Shown one piece after another: positions 7,440 through 14,000 of a stretch of DNA of 22,567 nucleotides; position 1 is the first letter of the stretch, and every line of letters starts with the position of its first letter. The notes under the pieces were generated by a model. The model was not told the DNA's origin. It worked only from the letters and a program-made list of their open reading frames with translations, and ran no database searches. The position numbers and the translations under genes were made by a program. This DNA comes from CAVTAE01 sp051649365 (GTDB taxonomy: Bacteria > Deinococcota > Deinococci > Deinococcales > Trueperaceae): the NCBI GenBank assembly GCA_051649365.1, contig JBOFGY010000162.1, positions 1 to 22,567 on the forward strand. Direction: 5' to 3'.

Positions 7440-8126
7440 ATGGCAAATCTAGACGACATTGCAAACATTAATGAAGACCTTAAAGCATTGCCACTCCCCG
7501 ATGGTGTAAACAAACTCGTGCCTGGTGCGGGTGATGTGGGCAGCCGTGTGGTGTTTATTGGACATAGCCCGAGTGGTGCAGATAATGACACGGGCAATCC
7601 CTACACGGGCCCCGCAGGTGACTTGCTCGAGGAACTCATGGGCGAAGCCGACATGAAACGCTCTGATATTTATTTGACGAATCTTGTGAAAGTCTGGACG
7701 TGGAAAGACGAACGCGGACAAAAAGTGAACCGCACGCCTACAGTTAAAGAAATCAAAGCCTATCTTCCTTATTTACAAAGGGAACTCGAGACCATCAAAC
7801 CCGTTGCGCTCGTTTGCCTGGGTGGCACCGCAGCACAATTTTTCCTTGGTAAAGATTTCAAAATTACCTCCGAGGGTGGCAAGTGGTTCGAGATTCCTGA
7901 AACGAGCCCCTACTGCAAAGCAGGTGGACGTTTGCCCGAGCCCAACCCTAAAGTCATGGGCATGGCACAACCAAGCTACCTTATTCACTTACAAGACAAC
8001 GCCCCCGAGAGTTATTCGAGAGCTAGAAACTTTTTGATTGACGTGCTGAGGGATGTGAAAAAAGTGTTAGAGGGTGAAGAGCCTGGGGTGAATGACACTA
8101 ATAATGAGGATGAAGTACCGTTTTAG
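7440..8126 (+). CDS. Uracil-DNA glycosylase family protein lacking Fe-S ligands
   Basis: This 228-residue member of the uracil-DNA glycosylase superfamily resembles family 4. Motif A is GHSPSGADNDTGNPYTGPAGDLLEELM (about 41-67, quoted in pieces: GHSPSGADNDTG then NPYTGPAG), where family 4 has GEAPGxxED.G.PF.G.AG. YLTNLVK follows at about 79-85, then VCLGGTAAQFFLG and PSYLIH. The four cysteines that hold the 4Fe-4S cluster of family 4 are missing: no N-terminal C-x2-C, and the Cys after TN-V-V-K is Val. The acid/Gly of motif A is His/Ser and the HPSYL His is Gln. It may still remove damaged bases, or bind DNA or uracil with changed chemistry. The last 20 residues are acidic (DTNNEDEVPF), as in some single-strand-binding-protein tails. 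Confidence 0.8.
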   Translation: MANLDDIANINEDLKALPLPDGVNKLVPGAGDVGSRVVFIGHSPSGADNDTGNPYTGPAGDLLEELMGEADMKRSDIYLTNLVKVWTWKDERGQKVNRTPTVKEIKAYLPYLQRELETIKPVALVCLGGTAAQFFLGKDFKITSEGGKWFEIPETSPYCKAGGRLPEPNPKVMGMAQPSYLIHLQDNAPESYSRARNFLIDVLRDVKKVLEGEEPGVNDTNNEDEVPF

Positions 8127-8169
8127 ATGTAATTCAAACGAACTCTACAAAATAATGTCAAAGGTATGT

Positions 8170-8243
8170 TGGGGCGTAGCGCAACTTGGTATCACGCTTG
8201 CTTTGGGAGCAAGCAGTCGGAAGTTCAAATCTTCTCATCCCAA
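8170..8243 (+). tRNA. tRNA-Pro (anticodon TGG), irregular
   Basis: The anticodon stem CTTGC/GCAAG with loop TTTGGGA and the T arm GGAAG-TTCAAAT-CTTCT are clear, giving anticodon TGG. The acceptor TGGGGCG/CATCCCA has a G-U pair and a C6-A67 mismatch. The D stem GCGC/TCAC has two mismatches (C11-A24 and C13-U22). No CCA is encoded, while the four tRNAs near tuf do encode it. It may be a divergent functional tRNA or a decaying copy. It ends 9 nt from the convergent DUF5615 gene. Confidence 0.75.
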
Positions 8244-8252
8244 AGATATCAC

Positions 8253-8600
8253 TTAAAAGGCAAGTAGCGAACTTGTCCCGTTATATCTGTTTCCAAACCA
8301 CAGGTTGCAAGTATGAAGGATATCCTCCACGATTGCAGCAAGGGCTGCCGCTTGCTCAACTTCTATAACACCTAGCATCTCTTTACTTTCACGAACGCGC
8401 TCGTAAGCAAAATGCGTCATAGTTTCAACATCATCGGTGAGAAGAATACGATTTTCCTTGGCTGCCCACTCGAGAATCTCAGGGGCATCTACTGCGGTTA
8501 ACCCTACATCTTGAACCCGCACAATGTCTAGGGTTGCGTCACGCTGAAACAAAGCACGAAGGATATGATTGTTGAAGGTTTCATCAGTGAGGAAACGCAC
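8253..8600 (-). CDS. DUF5615 PIN-like protein, putative toxin
   Basis: This 115-residue protein has the DUF5615 pattern: a first strand with FLTDETFN (Asp6, Glu7), a middle LTAVDAPEILEWAAKENRILLTDD with paired acids at about 56-57, and a C-terminal helix. Members are PIN-like, and the acidic residues are those expected to bind metal for RNase activity. The start is GTG 8598-8600, 2 nt after the stop of the DUF433 gene, so the two are co-translated in the order antitoxin-like then toxin-like. The role as a type II toxin is inferred from this pairing, which is common for the two families. The carboxy end extends a little beyond the core (LWFGNRYNG...). Confidence 0.8.
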   Translation of the reverse strand: MRFLTDETFNNHILRALFQRDATLDIVRVQDVGLTAVDAPEILEWAAKENRILLTDDVETMTHFAYERVRESKEMLGVIEVEQAAALAAIVEDILHTCNLWFGNRYNGTSSLLAF

Positions 8601-8602
8601 GA

Positions 8603-8920
8603 CTAGCCCCGCTGACGCGCCAAAAGACGCTCTCTAAAACCTTCAGCAGGAAAACGCCTTTCATTTTCTGCTCTAACTACTTTAGAACGCTCGCGTCGCC
8701 CTGCCAGATAGCTCTCAACTTCGTCTTTGTGGCGTAAGTAATAAGTGACTACCGCATAAACATCAGGCAAGATCAAAGAGGGAAATTGCTGCACGATTTC
8801 TTCTGGGGTCGCACCCAAAGTATAGGAAGTAATCACAGAGTCCAATGTTACACGGGTATTACCAACACGGAAAACACCATTAGAGGTTTTATTAAGCGGG
8901 ATTGGCTCGAGCACAGACAT
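8603..8920 (-). CDS. DUF433 protein, putative antitoxin
   Basis: This 105-residue DUF433 family protein has the typical core VFRVGNTRVTLDSVITSYTLGATPEEIVQQFPSL, LPDVYAVVTYYLRHKDEVESYL (about residues 18-72). This is a short beta hairpin followed by a helix-turn-helix-like bundle that may bind its own promoter. A basic, Arg-rich tail (residues 74-105) follows and would wrap the partner. ATG 8918-8920 starts the pair. Just upstream lies a tnpB remnant, so the pair probably sits in a mobile or recombining spot. Confidence 0.8.
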   Translation of the reverse strand: MSVLEPIPLNKTSNGVFRVGNTRVTLDSVITSYTLGATPEEIVQQFPSLILPDVYAVVTYYLRHKDEVESYLAGRRERSKVVRAENERRFPAEGFRERLLARQRG

Positions 8921-8953
8921 AACCCAAGTGTAGCAAAAACGTCACTTGATTAG

Positions 8954-9034
8954 CTAAACGCTGCGCTAAATATCAAGGCAAGGGCATTGCCTTTGGACGT
9001 TAATGTGAGCGTAGGTAAGCTGAGCATTGTCTAA
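8954..9034 (+). pseudogene. C-terminal remnant of IS200/IS605 TnpB
   Basis: In the frame ending at TAA 9032-9034 the last 26 codons read LNAALNIKARALPLDV followed by a short SVGKLSIV tail. NAALNI is the end of the RuvC-III motif (D-x-N-A-A-x-N-I) that marks TnpB and its IS607/IS605 relatives; the preceding codon here is TAG. Nothing of the rest of TnpB is found upstream, where the DUF433 promoter lies. Confidence 0.65.
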
Positions 9035-9070
9035 GAAGACCCGCTCTTTTAAGGCGGGGAGTTGCCACCC
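9035..9070 (+). mobile_element. Right end of IS200/IS605-type element
   Basis: Directly after the TnpB remnant, CCCGC (9040-9044) and GCGGG (9054-9058) form a hairpin with a 9-nt loop followed by GAGTTGCC. Such a subterminal hairpin followed by GAGTTG-type sequence is usual at the right end of IS200/IS605 elements, which transpose via single-strand ends and give no target duplication. The exact end cannot be fixed. Confidence 0.5.
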
Positions 9071-10153
9071 ATTATGAGTCTGTTGTTTACTGCATGTGCT
9101 CCTGCTACGGAGACATCCAAGGCTGAAACCCAGCCCCCTACCAAAGCAGAACAGTTGCTCGAGCGTCGTGACCAGGAGGGCAGTTCAGTCTGGGTGGATG
9201 AAAACACCATAACTTTTATCTATGAGGGTGAGGCGGAGTCTGTAGACATCTGCTGCTCTTTTCAAGAGCCTCTTACACGTCTGCCAGATAGTGATGTCTG
9301 GACACTGAGCAAACAAGTTCCTAACATCTCAGAAGCGATTATTGGAACAAACTTTATTGTGGACGGCATATTTCCAGACGAGGAAACGATGTGGCGCGGT
9401 GCCGATGCGCCGCCTGAGCTTGAAAGACTCGAGCCCACCGCAAGTCGGGCGTTTGAGAAAACATTTGACAGCAAATTTCTGGGCGAAAGCAGATTTGTTT
9501 ACGTTTATTTGCCACCAGACTATGAAGCACTCAAACCTCTAGGCTTACCTGTCGTTTATCTAACTGATGGTATGGCAATAGACTACGCTTCGCTGGTAGA
9601 ACCGCTTATTCGTGAGGGCAACCTGCCACAGCTTATTTTGATTGGCATAGAATCAGGTAGATATTTAGGCGACCCCAATAAAGAGTATGACCGCTCTTTG
9701 GATTTGCGGGCTACAGAATATCGTCCTGGATTAGACCCTGAACGATTTGCTTTGCATGAGTGATTTGTCATTGAAGAACTTCTCCCCTGGGCAGAAGAAA
9801 TCTATGGTGCGTCTTCTAACCCAGAGGAAAGAATCATTTATGGTCACTCAAATGGCGGTGCTTTTGCCGCAGAGATGGGCTTAAAAAACTATGATATGTT
9901 TGGTTACGCACTTCCCTTTTCGGTTAGCGTAGATTTAAGTAATCGACCAGCCTCAAACACCTCAACAAAGTTTTACTTTGCTGCGGGAGAACTTGAAGAA
10001 GATTTCCTCTCAATAACCAAAACCTTAGCAGAAGAACTTTCCAATAACGGTGTTGATTTAATTTTTACAAGCCGTGTTTCAGGTCATGACCTTGTAATGT
10101 GGCGCGAAGAATTTATAAAAGGCCTATTTTGGGTATTCGCCAATAAAAACTAA
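9062..10153 (+). pseudogene. Esterase-family lipoprotein gene, 5' truncated and with internal TGA
   Basis: One frame runs from 9062 to TAA 10151-10153 with a single in-frame TGA at 9761-9763. Before it: a cut-down signal peptide (PPIMSLLFTAC, a lipobox but no basic start), an N-terminal beta region, then the esterase-D fold start (FVYVYLPPDYEA, LPVVYLTDG). After it: VIEELLPWAEEIYG, the nucleophile elbow GHSNGG and a C-terminal SGHD with the likely catalytic His. The family (PF00756-like, enterochelin-esterase type) hydrolyses esters. Usual members have HExFFVEEL at the TGA, so a CGA to TGA change is the simplest explanation. The only starts are TTG 9062 or ATG 9074, just behind the IS end, which probably removed the true start. 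The stop overlaps that of the convergent DUF1963 gene by 4 nt (CTAA). Confidence 0.75.
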
Positions 10154-10878
10154 CAGCAAGCCCAGCCAAACGCCAAAATGTCTTTATGCTCAGAACACTG
10201 CGTAATATGCCCACAACCCGCATCACCAAACATAAAGTCGAGATTGTCATTAGAGTCTATCTGAAAAACAAGCTGCATCTGTTTGTTACATAGAGGGCAG
10301 TTAGGATATTCCACACTCTGAATCCAATTAGGCCAGCCTCCTAGCTTGTCTCCTTCTTTAGCTAGCATATCTTCAACAGCTTCAGCAGCTATGTCAGGTA
10401 CTTGGATGGGAATAGCAAGGTCCTCCCACTCTGCATAGCCTGGATATTCCTCGAGAGCCTCCCAAGCGATAATTCTTTTTGCGGGGAAAGCCTTGTTAGG
10501 CAAGGCCACTAACGTATTTCCAACACTGTCTGGATAAACAACCCTGAGCAAGTGCGAGGGTGAAAAAGGTTCCCAGCTATCGCACTTTGTACAGTAGAAC
10601 ATTTGTAGTAAACCCTTGCCTCGAGCCTCCATTGGGAGAGACTCGAGATTCAGTTGCAGGAAGAAGTTCATTTCGCTACCACAACACTCACACTGTGGCC
10701 AGTCTTCGTTTTTTGCAAGCCAGGGTGTACCCGAGAATTTAGATGCCAAGATACCGCCATCTTCTTCTTGCACGACAGGTTTCCAGGCAATATGTTTGTG
10801 ATTTAGAAGTTGCTGTTTGAGTTCCTCTATTTGCACTTTAAGGTTTGTAGCATTGGGTTGTTTGCGTTTGAAAATCAT
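10150..10878 (-). CDS. DUF1963 family protein
   Basis: This 242-residue DUF1963 (YwqG-like) protein has SKFSGTPWLAKNEDWPQC near residue 46, LQLNLESLP, LLQMFYC, and the end segment KLGGWPNWIQ ... FQIDS ... GDAGCGHITQC and FGWACC. Two CxxC pairs (ECCG and CPLC) and the late Cys residues suggest zinc sites. The family fold is a duplicated beta sandwich without a known enzyme activity. ATG 10876-10878 is preferred over the longer GTG 10939-10941 start, because AAGGA stands 5 nt before it and the longer part would be encoded by the miniature element next door. It lies downstream of the DUF4132 gene and was originally about 8 nt away from it. Confidence 0.8.
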   Translation of the reverse strand: MIFKRKQPNATNLKVQIEELKQQLLNHKHIAWKPVVQEEDGGILASKFSGTPWLAKNEDWPQCECCGSEMNFFLQLNLESLPMEARGKGLLQMFYCTKCDSWEPFSPSHLLRVVYPDSVGNTLVALPNKAFPAKRIIAWEALEEYPGYAEWEDLAIPIQVPDIAAEAVEDMLAKEGDKLGGWPNWIQSVEYPNCPLCNKQMQLVFQIDSNDNLDFMFGDAGCGHITQCSEHKDILAFGWACC

Positions 10879-10889
10879 AATTGTCCTTA

Positions 10890-11020
10890 TAATCCCCCGT
10901 ACCTGATTTGTAGGGAACGAAGATGCATCAGTGTTTGGCACACCGACCCCTTGTTAAGGGGGTGCAGGTTTCAAATGGAAACGTTGACTTCGTTCCGCGC
11001 TAGGAAAGTACGGGGGATTC
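10890..11020. mobile_element. 131-bp miniature inverted-repeat element (MITE-like)
   Basis: Perfect 12-bp terminal repeats, AATCCCCCGTAC (10891-10902) and GTACGGGGGATT (11008-11019), enclose nested hairpins: GGAACGAAG with CTTCGTTCC, and ACCCCTT with AAGGGGGT. A 6-bp direct repeat TCCTTA borders the element on both sides (10884-10889 and 11021-11026) and is the likely target duplication. There is no coding capacity, so it would need a transposase in trans. Confidence 0.7.
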
Positions 11021-11023
11021 TCC

Positions 11024-14000
11024 TTAGCGCAACTGCTCGAGTATCGTCGGGTCTTGAATCTTCTTATCCTCTGCAAGCAACAAGACTTTAGAAACAACTT
11101 CAGCAGTTTTTGGATCATCATCCGCGAAGGGTAAAAACAACCTGCCCCGATGCTGTGACCCAACCGGAATAATACACAGCGAACCCCCAGGCTGACGGTG
11201 AACATTGGCAGAACCCAAATGAACCGTGTAATCACCCAAATGCCCTTTAATAAGCGCGTGGGAACGCTCGAGCCTCACGTTCTCTAGTTTCAATAACCCG
11301 AGTGTTTCGCGCAACAACGCGCTTCGCATTTCAACGGTTGATGCACTCGCCTCTGGGTCAACACCGCCGCGATGCGCCACGCTCACGACTAAATCCAAAT
11401 CGCGCATGACCTCGCTAAAAAGCCTAGGCGGAATGCTTGCTAGCTCGAGCGGTTCCCACTCGCCACGCTTGCTAAACATCAGGTTATCTATGGTTAAACC
11501 GTCAACATCTGCTGGCGTATAAAAGCCTTCGTGGAAGTTGAGCCACACAGACAAACCTTCCTGGTGAAAGGTTTTCCGCACACCTTCTTCGGGTACAGCC
11601 ACCCAACCACGATTGCCCAACAACGCCAACGCCTGACGTGGATTTACCTGATGTCCTTCATAACGCTGCGAACGTTTTTCAGCTTCGCGTTCGGCAGTCG
11701 TCAAGACATAAAGCTCGCGGAAAATTTGCTTGAAGGGTTGCTGACGCTGCGCGGTGAAGCATTCTTGCTGCCAGGTGTGCCAGTCTTTTGTTTCCAGCAA
11801 GTCATAGGAGTGCGCCAGCCTGACTTTTGTTTCACCAAGCGTTGTCTCTGCATTAATGCTTTTGAGGATTTTTCCGTTTTCTTTCGGGTAGCCAATCGCA
11901 CCGTCTTCGGTGATAAAGACCAAGGACTCGAGCATGGGTTTGAGCACAGGATGCTTAAATAAATCTTTGAGTTCACCCGTCGTAAATAAATCACCACGAA
12001 TCATGGACTCTTCTAAAGATTGGCGCATTCTCGAGGTCTGTTTGCCAATCTCGGTTTTGCGCTCGCGCAAGTCAGCGATTTCTGGAACTTTTTTGAGCTT
12101 GCCTGGGATTTCTTTTAGTAGCTTACCTTTTTTGGTGACCTCGAGGTTTGGCTCGCCCTTATCATCTATAGAAAGCGTGACCGTGACATCTTCATTGACC
12201 ACGCTGATTGGCCCTTGCGCGAGGTCCGCAATCGCTTCGGCTTCCATCGCCCAGGTTAAACGCTGTGGGTCGGCGTAGCCTGCGGTTCTTGCTAAGTTTT
12301 CCATCGCAATCAGTGAAGCTAGTTTTTCACTGGCCTGACGCTGTGAACCAAACTGTTTGCTTTCACGCAAAAAGGTCTGGATGATTTTGTAACGCTCTAA
12401 AACTTCTTTACGCTGCTTGGCATCATCCGCAGCGAGTGGAATAAGACCCAGTGCGCGCAGTGCGTCCTGATTGCGTTTGTCCTTGATGCGTTTACTGACT
12501 TCAGAAACTTTTTCTTTGCCGAGTAGCGCGTTGGCAAAAAGCTGGGCGCGTTTGTGACCGCCGCCACCCGAGCAGTATTGCGCGGATTCGTCTAACATAT
12601 CCCAGCGTTTTGAACCCAGCGTGTTGTAAACGTTGTTAAACCAGGCTACGTCTACTGCGCCGTCTACTAAACTCTGCGAAGAAAGCGGCGTGCGCTCGCT
12701 GACTTCGGCGTTCCAGACTTCGCGCACTTCAGCGTCTACAGTCCAGCCCTGGTCTTTGGTGTGGGCGTGAAACCAGAATACCGCGTCGCCAAGTCCTTCC
12801 CAGCCTAGTGTGTGCGAAACATGTTTTGACCACTGCGGCGCGTACATGGCAAGGTCGAGCAGACGCTGCTCTGAAATTTTTGAGGCTTTGATTTTCTCTG
12901 CAAAGACTTCGGGTGTTTCACCTTCTTTGGGGAAACTAGCACGCAGCAAACTACTAAACACAGATGACTTGCTCATGCCGTCATAGCTGTAGCCGCGCAC
13001 GAGTTTTTCCTTGCCGAGTGCGCTCAAAATCTTGATGACGTATTCCACACCATAAACCGAGCGCAAGGATTTCGTCGCTGCTGAAACAACTGTTGGCAGG
13101 TCAGCGCGTTTGAGTTCAATTTCTAAAATTTTCGTGCGAACTTTATCAACAATATCTTTTAAGGTTGGGTGTTCCGCAAACGCTTTGGCAGGTTTGTGAC
13201 CAGACAAATCACGCAGTTCACGGTAATTGTACTGATTATAACGCCCATAGACATCTGGTTCGCCTGAGCCAATAAGGTAATCATAAATATCGTTTTCATT
13301 AGCTGCGTCCACTTTCCAGGCTTGCAGGGCATTGTCAAAGTCTGGTCGTTGGCGGGGCGAGCCTTCAAAGCCTTCATCGAGTGTTTTTAGTAAACCCCAG
13401 TAGCGTTTGGTTTGTTCCATCGTCCAGAGGTCGGGGCGAACATTTTTGCCAGCGTTGACCATCGTAAACCAAGTGAAGAGCCTCGAGGCCCTCGGGTCAG
13501 TATAGTAAGCGTAGTTGTTTTCTTTTTTCTGTTTCTCGTACTCTTCCTTCGCTTTTGTAAAAATATCTTTGGGCGTAAGTGCCAGAGAAGTCTCTGCCGC
13601 ATCGAGGAGAAAATCTACAGCTTCTGCCGTCATCGTCGTGTAGGCAAACCACTGAAGTACACTCGTTACACTACGTTCATGCTTGAGTTTCGAGCGTTCA
13701 ATTTTGGCGAAGAGTTGTTGGCTCGGTTCCAGCAGGCCACCTCTGCCTGTATGTTCATTGCTTGCGTAGAGCGAAGCCATCGCCCTCAGTGCGTCAAAGT
13801 TATCCTCGCGCAAATCTTTCGGGCGACTGCCCCACCAACTCTCCCACGTCTCGCGCAAAGGAATGTCATTGGTGTTAAGAACATGCTTGCCGTCTTTCCA
13901 GATGGTCGGGTTCCAGAAACCATAGTGGATGTTGCCGAGCAGTTCTTCCTGTGTGCCGTTCCAGTTCACAAGGGTCACAGGTGTTTCTCGGTGTGAATGA

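Noticed and set aside
8921..9061. Complete TnpB/omega-RNA locus
   Set aside because: Only 26 codons of the C-terminus and a right-end hairpin remain; the nuclease domain is absent.
2814..9763. TGA read as an amino acid in this organism (three in-frame TGA in otherwise similar-to-family frames)
   Set aside because: Other genes here end correctly at TGA (SAHH-like gene, ferredoxin-like gene), TGG is the normal Trp codon, and two of the three cases lie in a dead IS element. Ordinary nonsense mutations explain them.
10879..10941. Longer DUF1963 start at GTG 10941
   Set aside because: The added residues come from the miniature element, and AAGGA is well placed for ATG 10878.
13412..13996. 194-codon plus-strand frame opposite the DUF4132 gene
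   Set aside because: The translation is Phe/Arg/Cys-rich low-similarity sequence antisense to a clear long gene; no start signals are seen.
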